A stretch of 32,322 bases of DNA from a virus. Numbering within the stretch: position 1 is the first letter of the stretch; every line of letters begins with the position of its first letter. This document shows positions 8,397-15,962 of the stretch, piece by piece. Made by a program: the position numbers and the translations under genes. The stretch lies in IMG/VR virus record IMGVR_UViG_3300027770_000178, positions 1 through 32,322 of that record. One strand, written 5' to 3'. The notes under the pieces were generated by a model. It was not told the origin of the DNA and ran no database searches. It saw nothing but the letters and a program-made list of their open reading frames with translations.

Positions 8397-10745
8397 ATGG
8401 CTACTTTTGAACAGTTAAGTTCTGCCCTTGTTAAAGCTGATGCAGCGGGTAATGTTGATGACGCAAAAGCATTAGCAAGTGAAATCAAACGTATGCGTGG
8501 CGAAACACAAGCGCCAACAGTCATTATTGAAGCTGCGCCCGAAACACGTCAAAATGTTGGTGCTGAACCTGATCGAGGGTTGTTTGATAAAACAATTCGT
8601 AATGTAATTGGAAAAGGTGCTGATTTAGCAAGCGTAGGCGCAGGGTTGTATACAGGCGTTGGCGACATTGTACTTGGCGGTCAAAGATTGCTTGGTCAAG
8701 GTTTGACAGCGTTAGGTGCAAAAGACACAGGGCAATCTTTAACCGAAGATGCCATACGTCGTCAAGCTATGCAACAACAGTTTATTGCGCCGTATGAAAA
8801 ATATGCTCCTGATTTAACAGGCGCAAGTAGATTTACAGGGCAAGTATTACCTACGTTGCCTGTAGGGGGTGTAATTGCTAAACCTGTACAAATGTTAGGT
8901 CAAGCTATACCTGGTTTAGCAACCGCAACTGCGCCAATAGTGCAATCACTTAGATCAGGCGGATTTACAACAGGAGTAGCTCCAACAAATTTAGCTGGTA
9001 GAACTGGTAATGCGTTAGCAAAAATAGCTGGCGGCGCTACTGTTGGCGGTGTATCGTCAGCTTTAATTAATCCTGAAGAAGTTGAAACAGGCGCTAGTAT
9101 TGGCGCTGTCGCACCTTTTGTTGTACCGCCTGCGGTTAAATTTTTAGCCATAGGCGCGGGTAAATTTGTTGATGCGGCTACAGGCAAACTAGCTAATGTT
9201 GAGGCGGGTAAGATTGCTCGTCAAGCAGCTGGTGATCAGATTAATCAAATTCGTGCAGCCAACGGTGCAGCGCCATTAGATATTAACGCAGCACAAGCAG
9301 CGTATGGTATTGACAATGACGTCTATCAAGCATTTTTAGGGTTTGTGTCTGGCAAAGATAAATCTAGCTATTACCGTGTTCTTAAAGATAAACAAAAAGC
9401 AGAGCAATTAAATCAGTTAGCGCGTCTAGCTGGTGGGCCATCTATAACTGAAAACCTAACATCTGTAAGCGAATTTAAAAATGCGTTAAACAGATTAATG
9501 ACACCAATTCGTGAAACTGACTTAACAGCCGCTAACCTTGCAGGTACTCTAGGCCCCAAATTACAAAGTGAAGCCAACGTATTAGGACAAGCTGCAACAG
9601 ATAAAGTTCAAGATGTACGTCGGTTTGTTGCGGCGGGTGATCGAGCTGTTAATCTTGCAACACAAAATGTAGTTGAAAGAGGCTTACCAACTAGCACCGC
9701 ACGCTATACATACATAGGTGAGTTAGCCGATAAAGCCGATGAAGTAGCATCAAAAGCGGCTGAAGGATCATTAATCTTTGGTGAAGCTGCACGGTTTAAA
9801 CAAGCAGCTGCTGACAGTTTGGCGGCGTATGGGTTAAAACCTTTAACAGCTAATTCTATTTTAGGTCGTATAAACGGTATTTTGCGTAATCCTGAATTTG
9901 CGGGTAACGATGTTATTGAGGGCGCTGTTAAAGGTTTTGGTGACGATGTTGTTAAATGGACAGACAATAATGGCGTAATAGATGCGTTTGCGTTAGACAG
10001 CCTACGCAAAAATTCTGTTAACGCTGCCATTGAAAAATTACGCCCAGGACTAGATCAAACGGCTAAAAAGAACTTAGCCGCAAAAGTAATGGCTGACCTT
10101 AAAAATCCAATAATTAACGCCATAGAAGAAGCGGGTGGCACGGGCTATGGACAATATTTGCGTGATTACGCAGCTAACGCTCAACTAATTGACCGACGTA
10201 AATTAGCGGGTAAAGCGTTGTCCATGTTTGAATCGTCGCCTGACGAATTTATTAGACTAGTTAGGGGCAACAATCCTGACGCAGTAGAAAAAGTCTTTGG
10301 CCCAGGCAGTTTTAATATTTTTAAAGAGATGGGCGCTGATATTAAGCCTATGCAACAAATTGCTGACGAACTAACGCGTGATATTAAGATAGCCGAACAA
10401 GCTAAAGCAGGCGCTAAAGCATTAGGGTTTGAAGATGAAAGCCTTGCTAAAAAGATACCAGGCTTTGTAGGCTATAAAACCGCTATAGTTAAACAAGTCA
10501 TACGAACTTTAGAAAATAAAGTTAGCGATAAAACAATAGATATATTAGCAAACGCGGCTAAGTCAGGTAAAAGTATGAACGAAATCTTAAATACTTTACC
10601 TGCCGATGACCGTATTCAAGTATTAAAAGCGCTTAAAAATGCGTCTAATCTTTCTGGTACGCGCGCAGGTGTAGCAAGTCTTACTACGCCGCCAACTAAC
10701 GCATTAGCCCCTGAACAACAAAACCAAAACGCACTTGCAAGGTAA
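8397..10745 (+). CDS. Large internal virion / DNA-ejection protein (gp16 position)
   Basis: At 782 residues this is the longest protein in the window. The first about 60 residues are charged and include a short QLSSALVKADAAGNVDDAKA segment. A Gly/Ala/Val-rich region with weakly hydrophobic stretches (about 70-260) follows, then a long helical domain. It matches the place and size of P22 gp16 (609 residues), which helps DNA cross the membrane. No lytic transglycosylase motif (Glu with a GLxQ-type context) was found, so cell-wall cleavage is not supported here. The start codon lies 1 base after the previous stop. Confidence 0.65.
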   Translation: MATFEQLSSALVKADAAGNVDDAKALASEIKRMRGETQAPTVIIEAAPETRQNVGAEPDRGLFDKTIRNVIGKGADLASVGAGLYTGVGDIVLGGQRLLGQGLTALGAKDTGQSLTEDAIRRQAMQQQFIAPYEKYAPDLTGASRFTGQVLPTLPVGGVIAKPVQMLGQAIPGLATATAPIVQSLRSGGFTTGVAPTNLAGRTGNALAKIAGGATVGGVSSALINPEEVETGASIGAVAPFVVPPAVKFLAIGAGKFVDAATGKLANVEAGKIARQAAGDQINQIRAANGAAPLDINAAQAAYGIDNDVYQAFLGFVSGKDKSSYYRVLKDKQKAEQLNQLARLAGGPSITENLTSVSEFKNALNRLMTPIRETDLTAANLAGTLGPKLQSEANVLGQAATDKVQDVRRFVAAGDRAVNLATQNVVERGLPTSTARYTYIGELADKADEVASKAAEGSLIFGEAARFKQAAADSLAAYGLKPLTANSILGRINGILRNPEFAGNDVIEGAVKGFGDDVVKWTDNNGVIDAFALDSLRKNSVNAAIEKLRPGLDQTAKKNLAAKVMADLKNPIINAIEEAGGTGYGQYLRDYAANAQLIDRRKLAGKALSMFESSPDEFIRLVRGNNPDAVEKVFGPGSFNIFKEMGADIKPMQQIADELTRDIKIAEQAKAGAKALGFEDESLAKKIPGFVGYKTAIVKQVIRTLENKVSDKTIDILANAAKSGKSMNEILNTLPADDRIQVLKALKNASNLSGTRAGVASLTTPPTNALAPEQQNQNALAR

Positions 10746-10747
10746 TT

Positions 10748-10945
10748 ATGGAAGCCGAGAACAATACACGAATTAGCGTGCATGAAGCAGTATGCGCGGA
10801 ACGATATAAACGCATCGAGGAATCATTTGATCGTGGGGCTAAACGCATGGCTCGCATTGAATATATGTTGTATGCGTTAATAGGCGTTACATTTTTTGGT
10901 AAGGACACTTTTATGCAATTAATGCAAGCCGTCATTGTAAAATAA
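10748..10945 (+). CDS. Small membrane protein of the lysis region
   Basis: This 65-residue protein has a charged N-terminal half (residues 1-38, helical with ERYKRIEESFDRG) and one hydrophobic segment at about 39-51 (MLYALIGVTFFG). It starts 2 bases after the ejection gene, and its TAA overlaps the next ATG. It opens a run of four small membrane-protein genes that ends in the endolysin, so a holin-accessory or spanin-like role is possible. No signal sequence or lipobox is present. Confidence 0.6.
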   Translation: MEAENNTRISVHEAVCAERYKRIEESFDRGAKRMARIEYMLYALIGVTFFGKDTFMQLMQAVIVK

Positions 10946-11091
10946 TGGAAACCGTCGACATCCTAGCAAAGATATGGCCTTTGCTTGTGGGGTTTGTTAC
11001 GTTGGTAATTGTTCTTGCCAAAATGGATAATAAAGTGTCTGTTCTTGAAGAAAAAGTAAAAACTTTGTTTGAACTTTGGAATAAGAAATGA
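10945..11091 (+). CDS. 48-residue membrane protein of the lysis region
   Basis: I translated this short frame directly: it starts METVDILAKIWPLLVGFVTL and ends FELWNKK. A single membrane segment covers about residues 10-26, and a short coiled-coil-like tail (about 28-48) follows. The ATG overlaps the previous stop by one base (TAATG) and the TGA overlaps the next start (ATGA). These two overlaps make it very likely to be a real gene. The layout of a short N-terminal membrane anchor plus a heptad-like tail resembles small holin-accessory proteins; the function is not shown. Confidence 0.7.
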   Translation: METVDILAKIWPLLVGFVTLVIVLAKMDNKVSVLEEKVKTLFELWNKK

Positions 11092-11357
11092 ACATTCAAG
11101 ACATCCTAAAAGCAGTACTGCCGATTGTTGTAGCGTGTTTAGCGTGGCTACTAGGTCAAGTATCCGACTTCTCTACACGGCTTACTAAGATTGAAGGGCA
11201 AATGCCAGCACTAATTACCAAAGAAAATGTACCTACTGACTCGCCTTTGTCTGCCGAGGCAAGGCATAAACTAAGAAATGAAATTTACACAGACATACAT
11301 CAGTTACAGGTTAAAGTGCAGTTACTTGAAGAACGTGAAAAATATGGGAAAAAATAA
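11088..11357 (+). CDS. Membrane-anchored coiled-coil protein, possible holin or spanin part
   Basis: This 89-residue protein has one N-terminal membrane segment (about residues 8-24, VLPIVVACLAWLLGQV). An extended helical region with FSTRLTKIEGQMPALI and a C-terminal coiled coil HQLQVKVQLLEEREK follow. The shape fits a class-II-holin-like or inner-membrane-spanin-like protein. It is coupled by ATGA to the gene before it and by TAATG to the 3TM holin after it. I cannot choose between the two roles from sequence alone. Confidence 0.65.
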   Translation: MNIQDILKAVLPIVVACLAWLLGQVSDFSTRLTKIEGQMPALITKENVPTDSPLSAEARHKLRNEIYTDIHQLQVKVQLLEEREKYGKK

Positions 11358-11755
11358 TGTTAGGACTTGACGCAATACTAAACATAGGCGGTAAGTTAAT
11401 TGATAAGCTAATACCTGACCCAGAGGCTAAAGCCAAGGCACAATTAGAGTTAGCAACATTAGCCCAAAATGGCGAGTTGGCTCAATTACAGGCGGATGTA
11501 AGCGAACAACAAGAACTTACCAAACGACTACAAGCCGACATGATGTCTGACTCTTGGTTATCTAAGAACATACGCCCTATGACCCTTGTATTCATTCTAA
11601 TGACCTATACAACCTTTGCCATGATGAGCGCATGGGATATTGAAGTTAACAATAACTACGTTGAGTTGCTTGGGCAATGGGGTATGCTCATAATGAGCTT
11701 TTACTTTGGTGGTCGTACTCTTGAGAAAATCATGGACATGAAGGGTAAGAAATGA
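11357..11755 (+). CDS. Holin of the 3TM family
   Basis: This 132-residue protein has an N-terminal amphipathic region (GGKLIDKLIPDPEAKAKAQLE broken by charges, about 11-31). Two clear hydrophobic segments sit at about 75-92 and 103-117, and the protein closes with FYFGGRTLEKI. This arrangement and the closing GGRTLEKI block are typical of the 3TM holin family (PF11351). Holins form the inner-membrane lesion that releases endolysin. Its stop overlaps the endolysin start by 4 bases (ATGA), so holin and endolysin are made together. Confidence 0.8.
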   Translation: MLGLDAILNIGGKLIDKLIPDPEAKAKAQLELATLAQNGELAQLQADVSEQQELTKRLQADMMSDSWLSKNIRPMTLVFILMTYTTFAMMSAWDIEVNNNYVELLGQWGMLIMSFYFGGRTLEKIMDMKGKK

Positions 11756-12288
11756 TTAGTAATTGGGATAAGTCGTTTGATATGGTCATTGCCCATGAGG
11801 GTGGTTTTACAAATGATGAGCGTGACCCTGGCAATAAGTTACCAGATGGTCGCAAAGGTTCTACTATGCTCGGTTGTACTCAAGCCAATTGGGAGAAGTA
11901 CATAGGCCATGAAGTTACACAAGATGATATGAAAGCGTTAAAGAAAGAAGATGTTAAACCGTTATACAAAAGAGATTATTGGGATGCCGTTCGAGGTGAT
12001 GATTTACCTGCTGGCGTGGACTACGCTGTTTTTGACTTTGCTATTAATGCTGGGCCAGCCGCTGCTCGCAAGATGATACAGAAAGCCCTCGGCGTAACTG
12101 CTGACGGCTCTATCGGCCCTGCAACCATGAAAGCAATCCAAGAGGCAGAAGGTAAAGACTTGTTAGACAAGTTCAGCAACAGCAAAGAAGCGTTTTATAA
12201 GTCGTTACCTACTTTTGAAACTTATGGCAAAGGATGGCTCAAACGTGTAGCTGACGTGCAAACATCTGCGTCAACAATGTTAGCGTGA
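11752..12288 (+). CDS. Endolysin, GH108-type N-acetylmuramidase
   Basis: This 178-residue protein begins with AHEGGFTNDERDPGN, in which Glu16 of HEGG is the expected catalytic acid of glycoside hydrolase family 108. GCTQANWEKY and VDYAVFDFAINAGPAAARKM follow as the family's other recognisable blocks. The C-terminal half (about 95-178) fits the predicted peptidoglycan-binding domain that accompanies GH108 (PG_binding_3). No signal peptide is present, so export depends on the holin. It is the last gene of the plus-strand block and its 3' end overlaps the end of a minus-strand gene by 9 bases. Confidence 0.88.
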   Translation: MISNWDKSFDMVIAHEGGFTNDERDPGNKLPDGRKGSTMLGCTQANWEKYIGHEVTQDDMKALKKEDVKPLYKRDYWDAVRGDDLPAGVDYAVFDFAINAGPAAARKMIQKALGVTADGSIGPATMKAIQEAEGKDLLDKFSNSKEAFYKSLPTFETYGKGWLKRVADVQTSASTMLA

Positions 12289-12489
12289 CTGCTGTTTAGC
12301 CATCTGACGTGCCTCAAAGCACATCTGTGCATAGCGTTGCGGTATATCAGGGTGCCAACCACCCATAATGACATCGCAGTTAACTCTAGGGCGTTCTTCT
12401 CTGCGCGTTAATTCTGTAAAAGCAATCAGGTAAGTGCAGACAATAATGCCAAACAAGCATACCAAAATAGTTATTCCATCCGTTCTCAT
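12280..12489 (-). CDS. Small single-membrane-segment protein
   Basis: This 69-residue protein has an N-terminal hydrophobic segment (about residues 6-25, ITILVCLFGIIVCTYLIAF). The remaining domain is hydrophilic, with REERPRVNCDVIMGGWHPD and RYAQMCFEAR. The ATG overlaps the previous gene's TGA (ATGA). It is the last gene of the minus-strand operon and ends inside the 3' end of the endolysin gene. The Cys residues at about 38 and 57 could form a pair outside the membrane. I do not recognise a family with confidence. Confidence 0.6.
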   Translation of the reverse strand: MRTDGITILVCLFGIIVCTYLIAFTELTRREERPRVNCDVIMGGWHPDIPQRYAQMCFEARQMAKQQSR

Positions 12490-12668
12490 ATCACGTCTCC
12501 TAGTGAGTATTTCTTTAACAAGTGGTACTTAAACTTCCGCAACGCCATACTTTCAATCTCGCTAACTCGACTACGGGAAAGCCCTAACTCATCTGCAACT
12601 TCTTGCTGGCTCATGTGGCCTTCATTGTTCTGTGGCACAGGCGCATATTCTTCGTAATCGTCGTCCAT
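12486..12668 (-). CDS. Sigma-70 region 4-like HTH protein
   Basis: This 60-residue protein has an acidic N-terminus (MDDDYEEYAP) and one helix-turn-helix at about residues 19-42 (MSQQEVADELGLSRSRVSEI). The tail ESMALRKFKYHL reads like the end of sigma-70 region 4, which contacts the -35 box. No other sigma regions are present. It may redirect or modulate the host RNA polymerase, or act as a small repressor. The start overlaps the previous stop (TAATG) and its stop overlaps the next start (ATGA), placing it deep in a coupled operon. Confidence 0.75.
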   Translation of the reverse strand: MDDDYEEYAPVPQNNEGHMSQQEVADELGLSRSRVSEIESMALRKFKYHLLKKYSLGDVI

Positions 12669-12844
12669 TAGTATGCACCCTTCTTCGGTGCATTAATAGC
12701 ATGGCAGCAATACTTCTCGCCCATCTGCTTAATCATCTTTCGAGCGTCTTCAATTTGTTTTTGTTGTAATAACTCGCATATATCAGGGGTAAATCGCCCT
12801 GCCCGAATCATTTGCGTAATCATATTCTTGTCGGTATTATTCAT
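12668..12844 (-). CDS. Small hypothetical protein with Cys pair
   Basis: I place the start at the ATG ending at 12844 (MNNTDKNMITQ), because AAGGAG lies 6 bases before it. A longer in-frame start at 12877 exists but has no such site. The 58-residue product has a helical body (FTPDICELLQQKQIEDARKM) and a KYCCHAINAPKK tail with adjacent Cys and a His. It overlaps the GTG-start gene upstream by 8 bases and the HTH gene downstream by one. The function is unknown. Confidence 0.6.
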   Translation of the reverse strand: MNNTDKNMITQMIRAGRFTPDICELLQQKQIEDARKMIKQMGEKYCCHAINAPKKGAY

Positions 12845-13007
12845 AGCTGCTCCTTGTATTGACTTGTCGATAGGCATGGATAGCTGTTCGCAAATCTCGT
12901 TTTAATAATTCTATCTCATAAGTATCCTCTAAAATCCGAGAATACGCTTCTGTTGCAAATTCAACTAAATTGGCGTGTGACCAACAGGCAAAATCAGGTT
13001 CTGTCAC
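12837..13007 (-). CDS. 56-residue hypothetical protein with GTG start
   Basis: This frame was read by hand. GTG at 13007-13005 overlaps the TGA of the previous gene (GTGA) and the frame ends at TAA 12839-12837. The product starts MTEPDFACWSHANLVEFA, continues with AYSRILEDTYEIELLKRDLR and ends NTRSSYE. It looks mostly helical and soluble. The overlap on both sides with otherwise accepted genes supports coding, since it exactly fills the gap in the operon. No family was recognised. Confidence 0.6.
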   Translation of the reverse strand: MTEPDFACWSHANLVEFATEAYSRILEDTYEIELLKRDLRTAIHAYRQVNTRSSYE

Positions 13008-13198
13008 GGTGCGGTTGCCTCTCGCATTATTTCTATACGCTCACGGCTAACCCGCAAGGTGTTATATCTCATGTGCAAGCGCTCCATGATAGATGCTCGC
13101 TTGAGGCCACGTCGCTCCTCAATCAGCATAATTAATACTTCAGACTCATTGAGCTGATTCAGTACGGCTTGTAGCTTCCTCCAAGATAAAGGTTTCAT
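13004..13198 (-). CDS. Small HTH-like hypothetical protein
   Basis: This 64-residue basic protein contains SEVLIMLIEERRGLKRASIM and ERLHMRYNTLRVSRERIEIM. The spacing of helices suggests a winged or simple helix-turn-helix DNA-binding domain, in which RYNTLR would lie in the recognition part. The ATG overlaps the TGA of the HNH gene and the TGA overlaps the next GTG. A role in gene control is a guess from fold shape. Confidence 0.55.
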   Translation of the reverse strand: MKPLSWRKLQAVLNQLNESEVLIMLIEERRGLKRASIMERLHMRYNTLRVSRERIEIMREATAP

Positions 13199-13674
13199 AG
13201 GCCCCTCGCAAATTCTTTGTGGTATTTATTTCGTGCCTCAATTGCAACAAGTTCAGCTAATTCTAAATCTTCAAATTTACCTAAATATAATCGTTGATTA
13301 TCTACACCAATTCTAACTTCCCATTTTTTAGTAGTTTTGTGCCAACTAACATTTTTAATTCCTGAAGTGTTAGTTTTTGGTTTTTTTCTGTTATGTTGAT
13401 TTTGCGCGCTTGTTGCTTCACGTAAATTTTCAATTAAATTATTTAATGGGTTTCCATCAATATGATCTACTAACGGGGGTCGATAATCATTAAAAAGTAT
13501 AAAAATTAACACGTGTTCAAAATAGGCTTGTTTATTAAACCTAATCGTCCTATACCCTAAAGATGTTTTATGACCTGCTCGACGACCAATAGGCACGTTT
13601 TTAGCTGGACTTATCTTCCAATATAGTTTTCCATCGTGATAATCAAATATCTTTTGTATGCTTTGCGAGTTCAT
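13195..13674 (-). CDS. HNH homing endonuclease with AP2 DNA-binding domain
   Basis: This is a 159-residue protein starting at the ATG ending at 13674 (MNSQSIQKIF), with AAAGG 6 bases upstream. A longer TTG start at 13698 is less likely. Residues about 54-92 carry the HNH core: His54, then VDHIDGNPLNNLIENLRE and Asn92. Residues about 104-150 form an AP2-type DNA-binding domain (SGIKNVSWHKTTKKWEVRI). Such enzymes cut DNA and spread as selfish genes. It sits inside the small-gene operon, overlapping the gene before it by 32 bases and the gene after it by ATGA. The gene is visibly richer in A and T than its neighbours. Confidence 0.88.
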   Translation of the reverse strand: MNSQSIQKIFDYHDGKLYWKISPAKNVPIGRRAGHKTSLGYRTIRFNKQAYFEHVLIFILFNDYRPPLVDHIDGNPLNNLIENLREATSAQNQHNRKKPKTNTSGIKNVSWHKTTKKWEVRIGVDNQRLYLGKFEDLELAELVAIEARNKYHKEFARGL

Positions 13675-13816
13675 CTTCGACCTTTCTTTGTAATTCAATA
13701 GTTTCGTTAGTAACTTTTTTTAACGCTTTGGCAGCAGCGTTGTACTGCCTCGCCCTAATTGTTTCCTCAGCTAGCGCTGCCTTCAACTTGGCTTTGTATT
13801 GTAATAACCTTTTCAT
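13643..13816 (-). CDS. Small coiled-coil hypothetical protein
   Basis: I choose the ATG ending at 13816, which overlaps the previous TGA (ATGA) and has AGGAAG just before it; a frame extending to 13852 adds 12 residues without reason. The 57-residue product is one long charged helix with heptad-like spacing (KLKAALAEETIRARQYNAAA, then ETIELQRKVEDELAKH). It may be an oligomerising partner for another small protein in the operon. No family was recognised. Confidence 0.55.
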   Translation of the reverse strand: MKRLLQYKAKLKAALAEETIRARQYNAAAKALKKVTNETIELQRKVEDELAKHTKDI

Positions 13817-14028
13817 TTCTTCCTCGCTTTCTGTAATATGGCTCTGATACATTCAAGATGTAGCCAGTCACAATTCTTCACATCAAAATATTGTCCGTAC
13901 ACTTCTTTAATTTCCGCGTCTGTTAATTCATGCAACTTATAAAGCGGCGTCAGTTCAAACATGGGGTTTGGTGGCATTTCTTTAAAAAGTACGCCATTTT
14001 CAGACATATACGCTACTGATTCAGTCAT
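13813..14028 (-). CDS. Small hypothetical protein
   Basis: This 71-residue protein has a strong Shine-Dalgarno (AAGGAG, 8 bases before the ATG), the clearest ribosome site inside this operon. The sequence includes MPPNPMFELTPLYKLHELTD and IKEVYGQYFDVKNCDWLHLE. No catalytic or metal-binding motif is obvious. Its stop is coupled to the next gene by ATGA. The function is unknown. Confidence 0.65.
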   Translation of the reverse strand: MTESVAYMSENGVLFKEMPPNPMFELTPLYKLHELTDAEIKEVYGQYFDVKNCDWLHLECIRAILQKARKK

Positions 14029-14043
14029 GGTTCTTCTCCTTGG

Positions 14044-14121
14044 TTATTTACGGCAATATGGACACTTGACCAGTATGGTTAGTATCTTTGACTTACAATG
14101 TACGCAAATATAGTTGGTCAT
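14044..14121 (-). CDS. 25-residue zinc-ribbon-like microprotein
   Basis: The frame starts at the ATG ending at 14121, which overlaps the TGA of the previous gene, and stops at TAA 14046-14044. Its whole product is a basic peptide with two CxxC pairs, CVHC near the start and CPYC near the end, 12 residues apart (Cys9 and Cys20). That spacing is enough for one zinc-ribbon knuckle. It fills the space between two accepted genes exactly. Coding is inferred from the overlap and the Cys pattern, since the peptide is very short. Confidence 0.5.
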   Translation of the reverse strand: MTNYICVHCKSKILTILVKCPYCRK

Positions 14122-14285
14122 TTTGTATTATCTTTAACCATCTTACAAACTAATCGCCATTGCTCAAGCGTTGGCAATATGTCAGGATTCATTACAAAAC
14201 AATCGTGCATAGAATGATGCGTTATTTGTTTACCACATTTGTCACAAGGAAACCATATTTGGTCAGTTACATAGTGTGTAGTCAT
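14118..14285 (-). CDS. 55-residue Cys/His-rich protein, possible zinc finger
   Basis: I place the start at the ATG ending at 14285, which overlaps the TGA of the upstream gene and follows a purine-rich GGGGGAAG. The product has FPCDKCGKQITHHSMHDCF, with a CxxC pair followed by His-His and His/Cys, consistent with a zinc-binding finger. The C-terminus is helical (LEQWRLVCKMVKDN). A longer in-frame extension to 14357 overlaps the upstream gene and is rejected. A role in nucleic-acid binding is inferred. Confidence 0.6.
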   Translation of the reverse strand: MTTHYVTDQIWFPCDKCGKQITHHSMHDCFVMNPDILPTLEQWRLVCKMVKDNTK

Positions 14286-14455
14286 TCTTCCCCCGCCTCT
14301 AGTCTTAGTCTTGCATTTTTTACAAAATCTGCTTCGTAATGTTTTGGTTCTTTGCACCGTTCGAGTTCTTTGGATAACCGATTAACTTCTAACATCAGCC
14401 GTGCAATCGTACCCTCGGCACTCTCAAGCAAAGTAATCAACTGTTGTTCGTTCAT
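14282..14455 (-). CDS. 57-residue coiled-coil hypothetical protein
   Basis: I read this frame by hand: ATG ends at 14455 and TGA is at 14284-14282. Both ends overlap neighbouring genes by 4 bases. The product is helical and charged, with MNEQQLITLLESAEGTIARL and VNRLSKELERCKEP. The regular leucine spacing suggests a short coiled coil. No family was recognised. Confidence 0.6.
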   Translation of the reverse strand: MNEQQLITLLESAEGTIARLMLEVNRLSKELERCKEPKHYEADFVKNARLRLEAGEE

Positions 14456-14625
14456 GTCTCGCTCGCTTTCTTTACCAATTCTTTTGTAAAATCCAATTGT
14501 CTTTTGTACATTTCTGTTAAATTTTTTGTGTACACTTCTTTTGTTTTTTCTTCTATTTCAGCCTCACATTGATGTTGAGTTATTTCATCATCCCATATAC
14601 AAGTAACAATGTATTTCGCTTTCAT
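14452..14625 (-). CDS. 57-residue hypothetical protein downstream of helicase
   Basis: I read this frame by hand: ATG ends at 14625, preceded by GGAGGAA inside the end of the helicase gene, and TGA is at 14454-14452. The product begins MKAKYIVTCIWDDEITQHQC and ends in a lysine-rich helix (YKRQLDFTKELVKKA). Its start overlaps the helicase stop and its stop overlaps the next start. The strong ribosome site plus double coupling makes coding likely. The role is unknown. Confidence 0.65.
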   Translation of the reverse strand: MKAKYIVTCIWDDEITQHQCEAEIEEKTKEVYTKNLTEMYKRQLDFTKELVKKASET

Positions 14626-15962
14626 GTCAGTTCCTCCATAGCAATTTCCGATAACGCTTTTTTATTTTTCAAGGCACCCAAAATGCGTTCCTCAATCGTT
14701 TTTGTTGTGATGAGGATGTAAACCCACACGTCATGCTTTTGACCGCTTCTATGCAGTCTACCGATGGTTTGTTCGTAATACTCTAGCGACCACGGCAGAG
14801 ACACAAACACCATCTTGCATCCGCCATGTTGTAGGTTTAAACCATGTCCTGCCGATAGTGGGTGAATTAACAACAGTTCTATTTCGCCTGCGTTCCAGCG
14901 TGCAATTGACTGCGGATCATTGATTGTCTGTGCGTTAGGGTATCTACGCTTGAGTTCTGCCAGCTCCTCAACATAGTTGTAAACGATGATAGTGTTCGCT
15001 CGTTGGTTCTCATTTAACAACTCATCTAACATATCAAACTTATGGGTGCTAAACCAAATAGGCATTTGGGTGACGTTCATGCGCCCAGGCGTATTGGACG
15101 CAGTCGTTTCGGTACTGTAAACAAACCCTGACGACATCTGTTGTAACTTCTGTGTAACAACGGCTGCGCTAACCGCCGTAATTTTTTCTTTACCAAACTG
15201 AACAACAAAGTCCTTCTTCATCTTCTCATAATGGCTACGGTCAGCCATATCGCAACGCATCTCAACAATGTGTAGCGGTGGTAACTGATCAGCGTACTCG
15301 CCAGCGTCTAACACAAAGGTAGCAGGTTTGATTGTCTGCATCACTTCAGGCAGCGCCCCCTTGCGTGGCGCCCACTCGCCAAAGTCTTTGTTCATTAGAA
15401 TAAAATACTTTTGCATAAAAGCCCCTTTAGACCGCCCTAACAACTGTTGGTCGATAATCTTACATTGTCCAAACACATCCTCAAGGCCATTGCTAGTAAA
15501 CGATCCTGTCAAACCCCAACGTATTTTGATGGGGTCAATGACTTTATTAAGGGCTTTGAAACGTGCGCCTGATGGATTTTTTAGCCTAGTCAGCTCATCA
15601 AACACGATGCCGTCAAAGTCCATGTCGTCTGGCAACGATTGCAGATTGTCGTAGTTAGTTACAACCACTAGCGCCTTAGACTCAAACGCTTCTTTGCGTT
15701 GCTTTGGTGTGCCTACGGCAACGGCTAACTTCATAAACGGCGCCCACTTCGGCTGCTCAACAGGCCACACATCCGTGCAGACACGCTTGGGTGCTATGAC
15801 TAGCCATCTAGTTACAACGCCGTTGTACAAACAATCGTACATAGCGCGTAGCGTAATAGCCGTCTTACCTGCACCAACAGGCGCAAGAATCATTGCACGG
15901 TCATGCTCATACAAAAAATCAGCGGCTATCTCTTGGTAGTCGCGTAACCTTAACCCATTCAT
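14622..15962 (-). CDS. SNF2-family DEAD/DEAH-like helicase
   Basis: This 446-residue protein carries the superfamily 2 motifs in order: RDYQ (7-10), Walker A APVGAGKT (27-34), the Walker B-type FDELTRLKN (121-129), LTGS (151-154) and motif VI QTIGRLHRSGQ (398-408). The RSGQ form of motif VI is typical of SNF2 proteins. No extra nuclease or DNA-binding domain is visible. Phage SNF2-like proteins are usually placed with recombination or replication functions and move on double-stranded DNA without full unwinding. The start overlaps the VRR-NUC gene by 44 bases, so the two probably work together on branched DNA. Confidence 0.88.
   Translation of the reverse strand: MNGLRLRDYQEIAADFLYEHDRAMILAPVGAGKTAITLRAMYDCLYNGVVTRWLVIAPKRVCTDVWPVEQPKWAPFMKLAVAVGTPKQRKEAFESKALVVVTNYDNLQSLPDDMDFDGIVFDELTRLKNPSGARFKALNKVIDPIKIRWGLTGSFTSNGLEDVFGQCKIIDQQLLGRSKGAFMQKYFILMNKDFGEWAPRKGALPEVMQTIKPATFVLDAGEYADQLPPLHIVEMRCDMADRSHYEKMKKDFVVQFGKEKITAVSAAVVTQKLQQMSSGFVYSTETTASNTPGRMNVTQMPIWFSTHKFDMLDELLNENQRANTIIVYNYVEELAELKRRYPNAQTINDPQSIARWNAGEIELLLIHPLSAGHGLNLQHGGCKMVFVSLPWSLEYYEQTIGRLHRSGQKHDVWVYILITTKTIEERILGALKNKKALSEIAMEELT

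Noticed and set aside
12280-12288. Bidirectional terminator between endolysin and minus operon
   Set aside because: The genes overlap tail to tail and no stem with a T-run was found on either strand near the junction.
12845-12877. Longer start for the gene at 12668-12844
   Set aside because: AAGGAG lies right before the ATG at 12844, and the longer form overlaps the GTG-start gene more without its own ribosome site.
13675-13698. Longer TTG start for the HNH endonuclease
   Set aside because: The ATG at 13674 has a Shine-Dalgarno, and TTG would extend further into the upstream gene.
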